Assembly (NCBI GenBank): GCA_035292505.1
Contig: DATDQA010000022.1
Location: 74,824 to 138,823 of the forward strand
Direction: 5' to 3'
DNA: 64,000 bases
Source of the DNA: DATDQA01 sp035292505
GTDB lineage: Bacteria > Bacteroidota > Bacteroidia > Chitinophagales > Saprospiraceae
Both the position numbers and the translations under genes were made by a program. Below the pieces are notes generated by a model. The model was not told the DNA's origin, made no database searches, and saw only the letters and a list, made by a program, of their open reading frames with translations. Shown piece by piece: positions 34,529 to 43,381 of the stretch (the first letter of the stretch is position 1; every line of letters begins with the position of its first letter).

Positions 34529-34789
34529 TCATTTTGCTCTGCGCCTTGCCCGAAGCCGACTACGTTCTGCAATTGATTGAACCGGCAACCCATTGAGTTC
34601 GCGTTTTCGCAATTCCGTTCTCAATCGTGCAATATCCCTCCGGACATCTCGCAGGCCAATAGGATTCTCAAGGCCTTTGATCACATGATCAAATTTAAGG
34701 CGCTGATACTGTGTCATTGTCCCCGCCAGCTCTGTCTGCAAATCCGTGTCAGACATTTCCTGCAACTGCTTGTATTTCTCTGATGCCAT
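34529..34789 (-). CDS. rpmC: 50S ribosomal protein L29, C-terminally extended
   Basis: 86 residues from the ATG at 34789 (MASEKYKQLQEMSDTDLQTE). A start two codons earlier (34795) is possible. The core contains QYQRLKFDHVIKGLENPIGL and the terminal helix DIARLRTELRKREL. About 20 further residues, ending RSRLRARRRAK, exceed the usual length of 60-70. L29 sits at the peptide exit and binds signal recognition particle and trigger factor. It lies between rplP and rpsQ. Confidence 0.95.
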   Translation of the reverse strand: MASEKYKQLQEMSDTDLQTELAGTMTQYQRLKFDHVIKGLENPIGLRDVRRDIARLRTELRKRELNGLPVQSIAERSRLRARRRAK

Positions 34790-34810
34790 GATCAACGATT
34801 AATAATCCAA

Positions 34811-35233
34811 TCAATTTCCCTGATGATCAGGACGTACAACCAATTTGGTTTTCACTGGCAGCTTTTGGGCAGCAAGCATCAGCGATTCGTGCGCTACACT
34901 CTTCGTCACGCCGTCTACTTCAAACATGATTCTGCCTGGTTCTACAATTGCAACCCAATGATCCACTGGTCCTTTCCCTTTTCCCATCCGCACTTCCTGC
35001 GGTTTCTTAGTAATGGGTTTGTCGGGAAAGATGCGAATCCAGACCATACCCTCCCTCTTCATACTCCTTGTCATTGCTACCCGTGCGGCTTCAATCTGGC
35101 GACTGGTGATCCTGCCTCCGTCTAATGATTTCAAGCCATACGTACCAAACGCAATGCTGCTTCCTTTCGTCGTAATACCGGGTATCCGACCTTTTTGTTG
35201 CTTCCTGTATTTTGTGCGCTTTGGCTGTAACAT
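34811..35233 (-). CDS. rplP: 50S ribosomal protein L16
   Basis: 140 residues. Start MLQPKRTKYRKQQKGRIPGI, conserved SFGTYGLKSL-type segment (here AFGTYGLKSLDGGRITSRQI) and EVRMGKGKGPVDHWVAIVEPG in outline. L16 organises the tRNA-binding A-site region of the large subunit. An unusually wide 92-base gap separates it from rpsC and contains a TACCTTTG promoter box, so transcription may restart here. Confidence 0.97.
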   Translation of the reverse strand: MLQPKRTKYRKQQKGRIPGITTKGSSIAFGTYGLKSLDGGRITSRQIEAARVAMTRSMKREGMVWIRIFPDKPITKKPQEVRMGKGKGPVDHWVAIVEPGRIMFEVDGVTKSVAHESLMLAAQKLPVKTKLVVRPDHQGN

Positions 35234-35304
35234 GACTTAATACTTCAGTTGAATTATCCTTTCTGCATTTCCTCACCCTCACAATCCTTTTGAAAAAAGT
35301 GGGG

Positions 35305-35312
35305 CAAAGGTA
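35305..35312 (-). promoter_or_regulatory. Internal -7 box before rplP
   Basis: TACCTTTG on the minus strand, in the 92-base gap between rpsC and rplP. Its last base is 72 bases from the rplP ATG, exactly the distance between the same box and the rpsL ATG. An internal start within the cluster is therefore plausible. No -33 element is seen at the right spacing. Confidence 0.5.
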
Positions 35313-35325
35313 AAAACCTTTTCTG

Positions 35326-36048
35326 TCAACGACGACCACGCTTCCTCCCACCTGTAGGACTCGCTACCGGCGCTGCACCTTTTTCTTTCTTGGCGAGACC
35401 TGCATTCAGCGAAAGTGATCTCTTCGTCAATACTTCCCCTTTACAGATCCAGACCTTGATCCCGATTTTTCCATACACTGTCTGCGCTTCTTTCAACGAG
35501 TAATCAATATCCGCTCTAAACGTATGGAGTGGCGTGCGACCTTCCTTGAACTCTTCGCGACGCGCCATCTCTGCTCCATTTAGTCGTCCGGATATCCGCA
35601 CTTTGATTCCTTCGGCTCCGGACCGCATGGTGGACTGCATTGCCATTTTGATTGCCCTGCGGTAATTGACCCGGGATTCGATCTGCCTTGCTACTGAATC
35701 TGCAACAATTGCGGCATCCAGTTCCGGCTTACGGATCTCGATGATATTTATCTGTACATCTGTGTTCGTAAGCTTGCGCAGCTCTTCACGGATCTTGTCC
35801 ACCTCCTGCCCACCTTTACCGATGATTATACCCGGTCGCGATGTGTGGATAGTGATCGTAATCCTCTTGAGCGTACGTTCTATCACAATCTTTGCAATCC
35901 CACCCTTCTGGATACGCGCGTAGGTATAGTTGCGGATATTCTCGTCTTCGACGACATGATGCGCAAATTCCTTACCGCCAAACCAGTTGGACTCCCATCC
36001 TCTGATGATGCCCAGGCGATTACCAATTGGATTTGTTTTTTGACCCAT
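35326..36048 (-). CDS. rpsC: 30S ribosomal protein S3
   Basis: 240 residues. Start MGQKTNPIGNRLGIIRGWES, the KH domain with RPGIIIGKGGQEVDKIREEL, and the S3 C-terminal domain with AEGIKVRISGRLNGAEMARR and FRADIDYSLKEAQTVYG. The tail is short, basic and Pro/Gly-rich. S3 lines the mRNA entry channel with helicase activity. It lies between rplV and the rplP promoter gap. Confidence 0.98.
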   Translation of the reverse strand: MGQKTNPIGNRLGIIRGWESNWFGGKEFAHHVVEDENIRNYTYARIQKGGIAKIVIERTLKRITITIHTSRPGIIIGKGGQEVDKIREELRKLTNTDVQINIIEIRKPELDAAIVADSVARQIESRVNYRRAIKMAMQSTMRSGAEGIKVRISGRLNGAEMARREEFKEGRTPLHTFRADIDYSLKEAQTVYGKIGIKVWICKGEVLTKRSLSLNAGLAKKEKGAAPVASPTGGRKRGRR

Positions 36049-36085
36049 AGATAACTTGCTATTTGTCTTATTCTATTCTCAGGAT

Positions 36086-36481
36086 TTATTCTTCTTCGTC
36101 TTTTTCGAATTTGCTCCGGATGGCGTCCGAAAGCGGAATCTGATTCTCCACGATTATCGTGAGGTGGTTTGTCCGCTTACGAATGCGATGTGCACGACCA
36201 TGTGGTGCCGGCCGAAAGCGTTTCAGCATTGGGCCATCACCGGCATACACCTCTTTGATATAGAGTGCATAGTCGTCGGCATTTCCTGTATTCTCGATTT
36301 TGTTTTCCCAATTGGCAATTGCACTCAGGACAGTCTTTTCCGCCCATGTTGCGGCTTCACGATTTGTAAAGCGCAGGATATTAAGTGCATCATCCACATG
36401 CTTCCCACGAATCAGATCGACAACGATCCGCATCTTGCGTGCGCTCAGGGGACAACCGTTTAATTTGGCTACAGCTTCCAT
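36086..36481 (-). CDS. rplV: 50S ribosomal protein L22
   Basis: 131 residues. PLSARKMRIVVDLIRGKHVD near the start and GPMLKRFRPAPHGRAHRIRK near the end are diagnostic; the latter includes the loop that reaches the exit tunnel. L22 contacts all six domains of 23S rRNA. It lies between rpsS and rpsC. Confidence 0.97.
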   Translation of the reverse strand: MEAVAKLNGCPLSARKMRIVVDLIRGKHVDDALNILRFTNREAATWAEKTVLSAIANWENKIENTGNADDYALYIKEVYAGDGPMLKRFRPAPHGRAHRIRKRTNHLTIIVENQIPLSDAIRSKFEKDEEE

Positions 36482-36517
36482 TTGTAGTTCTTTTCCAGTT
36501 TTAGGACTCCGGTGTTA

Positions 36518-36781
36518 TTACCTGTTGCCAGAGTGACCTTTAAATACCCTGGTTGGCGCAAACTCTCCAAGTTTGTGACCAACCATATTCTCAGTGACAA
36601 ATACTGGCACGAATGTTTTACCATTATGGACAGCAATCGTCTGACCCACCATATCAGGTACGATCATCGAAGCTCTGGACCATGTCTTGATAACAGCCTT
36701 CTTCTTTGAAGTTTGCGCATCGAGCACTTTCTTCATCAGTTTGTGAAAGACATACGGTCCTTTTTTTACTGATCTTGCCAT
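36518..36781 (-). CDS. rpsS: 30S ribosomal protein S19
   Basis: 87 residues. MARSVKKGPYVFHKLMKKVL, TWSRASMIVPDMVGQTIAVH and VGHKLGEFAPTRVFKGHSG are all present. S19 forms a complex with S13 in the 30S head near the tRNAs. It lies seven bases downstream of rplB. Confidence 0.98.
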   Translation of the reverse strand: MARSVKKGPYVFHKLMKKVLDAQTSKKKAVIKTWSRASMIVPDMVGQTIAVHNGKTFVPVFVTENMVGHKLGEFAPTRVFKGHSGNR

Positions 36782-36788
36782 GATTTGG

Positions 36789-37628
36789 TTATTGTTGCTT
36801 ATTCTTTGATTTCCTGCGTGAGATAATGAGAGCAGAAGAACCTTTGTTCACTTTCCTGGTCTTCTCACCTTTAGCCATGATCCCTGTCCGCGATCTTGGA
36901 TGTCCTCCGGAAGCTTTTCCTTCGCCACCACCCATCGGGTGATCGACGGGGTTCATGGCTACTCCGCGTACCCGTGGCCTGCGACCAATCCAACGTCTGC
37001 GACCAGCCTTCCCAAACACCTGCAACGCATGATCCGGATTTGACGTTGCTCCCATCGTCGCCTTACATGTGAGCAGAATTCTACGTACCTCTCCAGATGG
37101 CATTCTTACGACAGCGTATTTATCTTCGCGTCCCATCAGAATGCCATTGACTCCAGCACTACGCGCCATCGCAGCACCTGCTCCAGGATGCAGTTCTATA
37201 TTGTGAATAGAAGATCCTAAAGGAATCTCACGGAGAAACAATGCATTCCCTGTATCGGGAGGTGCACCTGCTCCTGAAACTACAGACATACCAACCTCAA
37301 GTCCACGTGGTGCAAGGATATATCGCTTCTCTCCATCCGGATAAAAGACCAGTGCGATATATGCTGTTCGGTTTGGATCATACTCGATTGTCTTTACGGT
37401 CCCGGGAATACCATCCTTGTCACGCTTGAAGTCAATGACACGATAGCGACGTTTATGACCACCTCCCCTATGCCTGACGGTCATTTTACCCGTATGATTC
37501 CGTCCACCACTTTTCTTCAGTGGGGCCATAAGGCTGCGTTCCGGTTGTGCTGTCGTCACCTCTTCATACGTATTGCCTACACGAAAGCGCGTGCCCGGAG
37601 TTACCGGATTGAATTTTTTTACTGCCAT
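36789..37628 (-). CDS. rplB: 50S ribosomal protein L2
   Basis: 279 residues, normal length. GRNHTGKMTVRHRGGGHKRR, the RGVAMNPVDHPMGGGEGKAS loop with the histidine near the peptidyl-transferase centre, and a lysine-rich end. L2 is needed for subunit joining and peptide-bond formation. It lies between rplW and rpsS. Confidence 0.98.
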   Translation of the reverse strand: MAVKKFNPVTPGTRFRVGNTYEEVTTAQPERSLMAPLKKSGGRNHTGKMTVRHRGGGHKRRYRVIDFKRDKDGIPGTVKTIEYDPNRTAYIALVFYPDGEKRYILAPRGLEVGMSVVSGAGAPPDTGNALFLREIPLGSSIHNIELHPGAGAAMARSAGVNGILMGREDKYAVVRMPSGEVRRILLTCKATMGATSNPDHALQVFGKAGRRRWIGRRPRVRGVAMNPVDHPMGGGEGKASGGHPRSRTGIMAKGEKTRKVNKGSSALIISRRKSKNKQQ

Positions 37629-37672
37629 CTCTTACACATTAAGATCATGTATCAATTCCTTTTTGACGATGC

Positions 37673-37969
37673 TTAGATATCTGCAAAGAAGTCGATCTTC
37701 TCTCCTGCCGTCAGTGTGACGATTGCTTTTTTATATGAAGCTTTCCGCCCGCGTTGCACACCGGTTTTTGTAAAACGGCTTCTGACTTTACCAGGTACAA
37801 TCAAGGTATTGACGTCGCGTACCGTGACATTGTACAGTTTTTCCACTGCTTTACGGATCTCTAGTTTATTCGCTTTTTTATCTACGACAAAGCTGTATTG
37901 CCCGCGCTTCTCTGTGAGCATCTCTGCTTTTTCCGTGATAATAGGCTTCAATAATATCTGACGTGTCAT
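37673..37969 (-). CDS. rplW: 50S ribosomal protein L23
   Basis: 98 residues. ILLKPIITEKAEMLTEKRGQ, FVVDKKANKLEIRKAVEKLY and the end KASYKKAIVTLTAGEKIDFF match L23, which docks trigger factor and signal recognition particle at the exit tunnel. It lies between rplD and rplB. Confidence 0.97.
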   Translation of the reverse strand: MTRQILLKPIITEKAEMLTEKRGQYSFVVDKKANKLEIRKAVEKLYNVTVRDVNTLIVPGKVRSRFTKTGVQRGRKASYKKAIVTLTAGEKIDFFADI

Positions 37970-37990
37970 CTCAATTTCAAATTAAATAAA

Positions 37991-38617
37991 TCAATTGTGC
38001 AATTCCTGAATCACTTTCAGCGCATTTTCTGAAACTATCAACTTGCCGGCATGCATGATCTCATAGGGATTAGCATCCTTTGCATGAATCACCCTTGAGT
38101 CAGGGACATTTCGAGACGACAGGTATAGATTCTTATCGTACTCTCCGGTTAGAAATAAAGATTTCACGCCCTGCAAATTGAGGTTCTTCAGAACATTTGC
38201 GAATTCATTCGTTTTTGGGTGATCGAGTGTGAAGTCCTCCAGTATCGTCACATTCCCCGCTATTGCTTTTGCGGAAAAAGCAGATTTCCGTGCGAGGTCT
38301 TTGACCTTCTTATTGAGCTTCTGGCTATAATCCCTTGGTTTCGGGCCAAATGCACGGCCGCCACCCTTAAACTCAATATTCTTCATCGAACCGGCTCTCG
38401 CACCACCTGTCCCTTTTTGCTTTTTAATCTTCCTTGTAGACTTAGCGACTTCGCCACGTTCCTTCGTCTTATGCGTGCCCTGACGTTGGTTTGCCAGATG
38501 CGCTTTCGCGGCGAGATACAGGACATGCTCGTTCGGCGTAATCCCGAAAATCTCAGCCGGCAACTCGACAGAGCGCCCTGTTTTCTTTCCCTGGATGTTT
38601 AATACTTCAAGAGTCAT
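37991..38617 (-). CDS. rplD: 50S ribosomal protein L4
   Basis: 208 residues. The extended loop with RGEVAKSTRKIKKQKGTGGA RAGSMK and GGRAFGPKPRDYSQKLNKK in outline enters the exit tunnel. In E. coli L4 also represses the S10 operon; no matching leader was recognised in the gap before rpsJ here. It lies between rplC and rplW. Confidence 0.97.
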   Translation of the reverse strand: MTLEVLNIQGKKTGRSVELPAEIFGITPNEHVLYLAAKAHLANQRQGTHKTKERGEVAKSTRKIKKQKGTGGARAGSMKNIEFKGGGRAFGPKPRDYSQKLNKKVKDLARKSAFSAKAIAGNVTILEDFTLDHPKTNEFANVLKNLNLQGVKSLFLTGEYDKNLYLSSRNVPDSRVIHAKDANPYEIMHAGKLIVSENALKVIQELHN

Positions 38618-38625
38618 GATCCTTC

Positions 38626-39246
38626 CTATTTTTCAATGATAATCAAAGAGCCTTTATGACCCGGAATAGCACCTTTCACAAGCATAATATGCTGCTCAGG
38701 GAATATTCTAAGCACTGTCAGGTTTTTAATTTTCACCCTATGGTTGCCGTCCTGACCTGCCATGCGAAGACCTTTCACCACACGTGAAGGAAACGACGAT
38801 GCACCAATGGATCCCGGGGCACGCAGCCTGTTATGTTGTCCGTGAGTAGTACCGCCAACACCACTGAAGCCATGCCGTGTGACGACACCCTGGAATCCCT
38901 TTCCTTTAGAAATGCCTATTGCAGCGACGGTATCCCCTTCGTTGAAGACGTCACTGACAGACACCACTTCTCCAAGGTTCTTATTGAGTGAGAAGTCACG
39001 AAACTCTACAAGTTTTCGTTTGGCAGCCGTCTTCGCATTTTCGAAGTGGCCCAGCATTGCCTTGGAAGTATTCTTGGATTTCTTCTCTCCAAAACCTAAC
39101 TGGAGGGCACTATAGCCATCCGAGTCTTCAGTCTTGACCTGCGTCACGACATTAGGGCCGGCCTGAATCACAGTACAGGCGACGTTCCGACCTGCATCAT
39201 CGAAGATGCTGGTCATTCCAATTTTTTTACCAATCAGTCCGTTCAC
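38626..39246 (-). CDS. rplC: 50S ribosomal protein L3
   Basis: 206 residues if started at GTG 39246 (reading M-NGLIGKKIGMTSIFDDAG), where similarity to other L3 proteins begins. The first ATG lies 15 codons upstream at 39291 and would add MICLRDEHGGVNQVA, which has no counterpart. FGEKKSKNTSKAMLGHFENA and GVVTRHGFSGVGGTTHGQHN with RAPGSIGASSFPSRVVKGLR in outline are typical. L3 helps form the peptidyl-transferase entrance. It lies between rpsJ and rplD. Confidence 0.93.
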   Translation of the reverse strand: MNGLIGKKIGMTSIFDDAGRNVACTVIQAGPNVVTQVKTEDSDGYSALQLGFGEKKSKNTSKAMLGHFENAKTAAKRKLVEFRDFSLNKNLGEVVSVSDVFNEGDTVAAIGISKGKGFQGVVTRHGFSGVGGTTHGQHNRLRAPGSIGASSFPSRVVKGLRMAGQDGNHRVKIKNLTVLRIFPEQHIMLVKGAIPGHKGSLIIIEK

Positions 39247-39366
39247 AGCGACTTGGTTTACTCCCCCGTGTTCATCACGGAGGCAAATCAATGAATGAAT
39301 CTCAATAACAACTTATTTTTCCTAGGTCATCATCAGGATTACGATCTCCGATCGTTGGCCTGGATG

Positions 39367-39675
39367 CTAAGTAAGCTTGACCTGGATGTCTACCCCACTA
39401 GGGAGTTCCAGCCTGGAGAGAGCGTCCACCGTCTTTTGGGTAGGAGTGTAAATCTCGATCAAGCGTTTGTGCGTACGCAACTGAAACTGCTCACGAGACT
39501 TCTTATTTACATGCGGAGAACGCAGAACTGTAAATATTTCCTTCTCGGTAGGCAGCGGAATCGGACCCGTCACGACGGCTCCACTGTTGCGCACAGTCTT
39601 CACGATTTTTTCCGTCGACTTGTCCACAAGATTGTGGTCATACGAGCGGAGTTTAATCCTGATTTTCTGATTCAT
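39367..39675 (-). CDS. rpsJ: 30S ribosomal protein S10
   Basis: 102 residues, normal length. IRIKLRSYDHNLVDKSTEKI, GPIPLPTEKEIFTVLRSPHV and QFQLRTHKRLIEIYTPTQKT are diagnostic. S10 serves the 30S head and, with NusB, transcription antitermination. It follows fusA directly; the tuf gene often placed here in other phyla is absent. Confidence 0.98.
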   Translation of the reverse strand: MNQKIRIKLRSYDHNLVDKSTEKIVKTVRNSGAVVTGPIPLPTEKEIFTVLRSPHVNKKSREQFQLRTHKRLIEIYTPTQKTVDALSRLELPSGVDIQVKLT

Positions 39676-39727
39676 AACCTATTCGAATTTATATTGAATA
39701 TCGAATACTTAAAGACTTATACTAAAC

Positions 39728-41863
39728 TTAAACTTTGACTTCCCCTTTAGCCTTTTCGATCACCTCAGTTGCAATGTTTTTAGGCACCTCTGCATAATGT
39801 GAAAATTCCATTGTCGAAGAGGCACGACCACTTGTGATCGTCCGTAACTGAGTGACATAACCAAACATTTCGGACAAAGGCACTTCTGCTTGTACGGCAA
39901 TTGCACCACCAATCCGACCCTCCTGGCTTTTTGGCATTCCCCTTCTGCGATTGAGGTCTCCGATGACGTTGCCTACAAATTCTTCAGGTGTCACCACTTC
40001 AAGTTTCATAATAGGCTCCAGGATCACTGGTCCTGCTTTAGGAGCAGCAGCTCTGAATCCTTCTTTTGCACACAATTCAAACGCGATTGGCTTCGAATCT
40101 ACTGCATGCGTCTGTCCGTCATAGACCTTTACTTTCATACTGTCCATCGTATATCCGGCGAGGACTCCATTATCCATCATAGCGTTAAAGCCCTTTGTGA
40201 TTGGAGCCATGAATTCTTTTGGAATAGAACCTCCGTGAATTCCATTGACAAATTGCAGCCTCACCTTTCCCGATTTGAAATCATCACTCTGGAGGAATTC
40301 GTCATCTGCAGGCCCTAATTCAAATGACATCTGTGCAAACAGACCGGAACCCCCGGTTTGTTTTTTGAGACGCTCTGTATGATCTACTAATCTCGTGAGT
40401 GCTTCTTTATAGTTGACTTGTGGTGCACCCTGATTGCACTCAACCTTGAACTCTCTACGTAGTCTGTCCACGATAATCTCAAGGTGCAACTCACCCATCC
40501 CGGAGATCACTGTCTGATTGGTTTCTTCATCATAACGCACCCGGAATGTTGGATCTTCTTCTGCCAGTTTAGCCAGGGCCATCCCGAGTTTATCAAGATC
40601 CTTCTGCGATTTTGGTTCAACGGCAATCCCGATCACAGGATCCGGGAAGGTGATATTCTCAAGAATGATAGGTTTGTTGATATCACACAGTGTATCACCA
40701 GTGCGGATATCTTTGAAGCCCACTCCTGCCGCAATATCACCTGCATATACGGTGTCGATCGGATTCTGCTTGTTCGCATGCATCTGATATACCCGTGAGA
40801 TACGCTCTTTGTTTCCGCTCCGTGTGTTGAGTACATAAGAGCCCGCATTGAGTTTACCGGAGTATACCCGGAAGAAACAAAGACGACCTACATAAGGATC
40901 TGTTGCAATTTTAAATGCCAATGCGGCAAATGGTTCATCGTCGGAAGGCTTCCGTGTAATGATCTCATCTGTATCGGGATGAATACCTTCCACAGCTTCC
41001 TTATCCAAAGGCGAAGGCAGGAATGCACATACGGCATCCAGCAATGACTGTACACCTTTATTCTTGAATGAGCTGCCACACATCATCGGTACGATACTCA
41101 TATCTATCGTAGCAGCACGAATGGCGGCACGAATTTCTTCAGGTGAGATGGAGTCCGGATTGTCGAAAAACTTCTCCATGAGGCTCTCATCATATTCCGC
41201 AACGGCTTCAAGAAGTTTTGCTTTTTGTTCAATCACTGTCTCTTTCAGATCATCCGGAATCGGAATGACATCAAATGTCAAACCCATATCGTCATCATTC
41301 CAGACAATGGCTTCATTTGTGATCAGATCCACAATGCCGCGGAATTTTTCTTCAGCACCAATCGGCACCTGAATTGGAACAGCAGTCGCTCCCAGTTTTG
41401 CACGTACATCTTCCACGACGTTCATGAAGTCGGCACCGGAGCGGTCCATTTTGTTGACGAATCCAATTCTCGGTACGCGATAGCGATTTGCCTGACGCCA
41501 CACTGTTTCACTTTGTGGTTCTACCCCCGAGACTGCACAGAACAAGGCAACCGTTCCATCCAACACCCGGAGGGATCGCTCTACTTCAACAGTAAAATCC
41601 ACATGCCCCGGCGTATCGATGATATTGATCGAGTAATCTTTGTCATTCCACTTCCAGCCAACTTTAGTAGCGGCAGAGGTGATGGTAATCCCGCGTTCCT
41701 GCTCCTGTTCCATCCAGTCCATGGTGGCAGCGCCTTCATGTACTTCGCCCATCTTGTGCGAAATACCGGTATAATAGAGAATACGCTCGGTAGTCGTCGT
41801 CTTACCGGCATCAATATGCGCAGCAATGCCAATATTCCTTGTATATGCGAGGTCCTTTGCCAT
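39728..41863 (-). CDS. fusA: Translation elongation factor G
   Basis: 711 residues, normal length. The GTPase domain shows GIAAHIDAGKTTTTERILYY, DTPGHVDFTVEVERSLRVLD and NKMDRSGADF. The domain IV tip and VTPEEFVGNVIGDLNRRRGM close the protein. EF-G moves tRNAs and mRNA after peptide transfer and, with RRF, splits ribosomes. It is the third gene of the cluster, after rpsL and rpsG. No separate second fusA is in the window. Confidence 0.98.
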   Translation of the reverse strand: MAKDLAYTRNIGIAAHIDAGKTTTTERILYYTGISHKMGEVHEGAATMDWMEQEQERGITITSAATKVGWKWNDKDYSINIIDTPGHVDFTVEVERSLRVLDGTVALFCAVSGVEPQSETVWRQANRYRVPRIGFVNKMDRSGADFMNVVEDVRAKLGATAVPIQVPIGAEEKFRGIVDLITNEAIVWNDDDMGLTFDVIPIPDDLKETVIEQKAKLLEAVAEYDESLMEKFFDNPDSISPEEIRAAIRAATIDMSIVPMMCGSSFKNKGVQSLLDAVCAFLPSPLDKEAVEGIHPDTDEIITRKPSDDEPFAALAFKIATDPYVGRLCFFRVYSGKLNAGSYVLNTRSGNKERISRVYQMHANKQNPIDTVYAGDIAAGVGFKDIRTGDTLCDINKPIILENITFPDPVIGIAVEPKSQKDLDKLGMALAKLAEEDPTFRVRYDEETNQTVISGMGELHLEIIVDRLRREFKVECNQGAPQVNYKEALTRLVDHTERLKKQTGGSGLFAQMSFELGPADDEFLQSDDFKSGKVRLQFVNGIHGGSIPKEFMAPITKGFNAMMDNGVLAGYTMDSMKVKVYDGQTHAVDSKPIAFELCAKEGFRAAAPKAGPVILEPIMKLEVVTPEEFVGNVIGDLNRRRGMPKSQEGRIGGAIAVQAEVPLSEMFGYVTQLRTITSGRASSTMEFSHYAEVPKNIATEVIEKAKGEVKV

Positions 41864-41872
41864 GCTATACCA

Positions 41873-42343
41873 TTACCGCATTCTGAAGTGAGCAAAGGCT
41901 CTGTTTGCTTCGGCCATTCTGTGAGTTTCTTCTTTTCGGCGTACTGCAGCGCCTTCACCTTTCGCGGCTGCAATAAGTTCATTCGCCAGCTTATCGGCCA
42001 TACCTTTACCTGATCGCTCGCGCGCAAAACGGATGAGCCATTTCATGCCAATCGAGATTTTGCGCTTTGGGTGTATCTCGGTCGGAATCTGGAATGTAGC
42101 TCCACCAATACGGCGGCTTCTTACTTCCAAAGATGGTGTAGCATTCTCTAATGCACGTTTCCAGGTCTCATGCGGATCCTGACCTGCACGTTCCTGAATC
42201 ATGTCCATGGCATTATAGAAGATATTGAAGTTGACACTTTTCTTTCCTTCCCAGAGCATATTATTAACAAAACGCGTGACCATCGGATCGCTGTAACGTG
42301 GATCCGGTGCCATAGGTCTTGCTTTTGGTTTTCTCTTACGCAT
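41873..42343 (-). CDS. rpsG: 30S ribosomal protein S7
   Basis: 156 residues, normal length. MRKRKPKARPMAPDPRYSDP, ENATPSLEVRSRRIGGATFQ IPTEI in outline, and FAREREGKGMA-type end (here FARERSGKGMADKLANELIA). S7 starts assembly of the 30S head and lies at the E site. In E. coli it represses the str operon. It lies between rpsL and fusA. Confidence 0.98.
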   Translation of the reverse strand: MRKRKPKARPMAPDPRYSDPMVTRFVNNMLWEGKKSVNFNIFYNAMDMIQERAGQDPHETWKRALENATPSLEVRSRRIGGATFQIPTEIHPKRKISIGMKWLIRFARERSGKGMADKLANELIAAAKGEGAAVRRKEETHRMAEANRAFAHFRMR

Positions 42344-42381
42344 GCTGTCAACAGTATTATCAGTTTCTCAGTATTCTATTT

Positions 42382-42756
42382 TTATTTCTTGGGGCGTTTT
42401 GTTCCGTATCTCGAGCGGCTCTTCAGACGGTTATTAACACCGGCAGTGTCCAGAGCACCACGCACGATCGTATAACGCACTCCAGGAAGGTCTTTTACCC
42501 GGCCACCGCGGATCAGGACGATCGAGTGCTCCTGAAGGTTGTGTCCTTCACCTGGGATATAAGAAATCACTTCGATGCCATTTGTCAGTCGCACTTTCGC
42601 CACCTTGCGCAACGCAGAGTTTGGCTTTTTGGGAGTCGTGGTATAGACACGCGTGCATACACCGCGTTTTTGCGGACTACCGGCCAAAGCACGTGTCTTA
42701 CTCTTATAGACTACCTTTTTCCGCCCTTTGCGTACGAGCTGATTAATCGTTGGCAT
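42382..42756 (-). CDS. rpsL: 30S ribosomal protein S12
   Basis: 124 residues. MPTINQLVRKGRKKVVYKSK, TPKKPNSALRKVAKVRLTNG and GVRYTIVRGALDTAGVNNRL are diagnostic. The loop KTRALAGSPQKRGVC and the PKKPNS region hold the Lys positions at which streptomycin resistance arises in other bacteria; both appear wild type. S12 sits at the decoding centre. It is the first gene of the ribosomal cluster, behind a TACCTTTG promoter box. Confidence 0.98.
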   Translation of the reverse strand: MPTINQLVRKGRKKVVYKSKTRALAGSPQKRGVCTRVYTTTPKKPNSALRKVAKVRLTNGIEVISYIPGEGHNLQEHSIVLIRGGRVKDLPGVRYTIVRGALDTAGVNNRLKSRSRYGTKRPKK

Positions 42757-42827
42757 ACTATGCTGATTATCTTTGTTTTAGACGACCTTTTAAGATGAAA
42801 TTAGATTTGCTTCTTCAAAAGCGGATG

Positions 42828-42835
42828 CAAAGGTA
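42828..42835 (-). promoter_or_regulatory. -7 box of the ribosomal-protein cluster (before rpsL)
   Basis: TACCTTTG on the minus strand with its last base 72 bases before the rpsL ATG. It is the only consensus box between rpsL and the divergent acetyltransferase gene, so it probably drives the 18-kb cluster. No -33 TTTG at the usual spacing. Confidence 0.55.
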
Positions 42836-42908
42836 AATTTTTTCCTCAATTAAATGACTGAATCAGCAGGGTATGCGTCAAAAATCGTCCTCACACGAAA
42901 TCAGGCCT

Positions 42909-43343
42909 ATGATCAGGCAAGCGGTGGTCAGCGATCTCGAGGCCATTTTACAGCTCGTCCGGGAGTTGGCAGAATACGAGCAAGCCCCTGGCAAGGTGAC
43001 AGCGACTCTGGCCACCTACCAGGATGCCTTTACCGCCGGATATTTCGAAGCTCTGGTGGCTGATCTCAACGGCGAGATCGTCGGGACTTCGATTTACTTC
43101 CGGGCCTTCTCCACCTGGAAAGGCAGAATGATGTACCTGGAGGATTTTGTCGTACACGAAGAGTACAGGAGACACGGGATCGGGAGGCTCCTCTTCGAAG
43201 CCTTTCTTGAGAAAGCGCAAGAAGCCCAATCAGTCCTTTGTAAATGGCAGGTATTGAGGTGGAATGAACCGGCTATCAATTTCTACAGGAAGTATGACAC
43301 TGTCTTCGATGACGAGTGGGTAGATGTGAAGATATATTTCTAA
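42909..43343 (+). CDS. GNAT acetyltransferase, diamine/thialysine N-acetyltransferase-like
   Basis: 144 residues from ATG 42909; an ATG 12 codons upstream (42873) is also in frame. The order of motifs matches the SAT1/SAT2 group: IRQAVVSDLEAILQLVRELA EYEQAP in outline, STWKGRMMYLEDFVVHEEYR, the acetyl-CoA loop RRHGIGRLLFEAF, and the C-terminal WNEPAINFYRKY with the tyrosine used as general acid in this family. It probably acetylates a small amine or thialysine; the substrate cannot be read from sequence. It is divergent from rpsL and stands alone. Base composition looks somewhat more GC-rich than the neighbours. Confidence 0.88.
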   Translation: MIRQAVVSDLEAILQLVRELAEYEQAPGKVTATLATYQDAFTAGYFEALVADLNGEIVGTSIYFRAFSTWKGRMMYLEDFVVHEEYRRHGIGRLLFEAFLEKAQEAQSVLCKWQVLRWNEPAINFYRKYDTVFDDEWVDVKIYF

Positions 43344-43381
43344 GTTGTCGCTATGTCGCTTCTAAGTGGCTCAGTGGTGAT

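Noticed and set aside
42873..43343. Acetyltransferase gene as a recent transfer
   Set aside because: Base composition looks slightly richer in GC by eye, but no mobile element or flanking repeat supports transfer.
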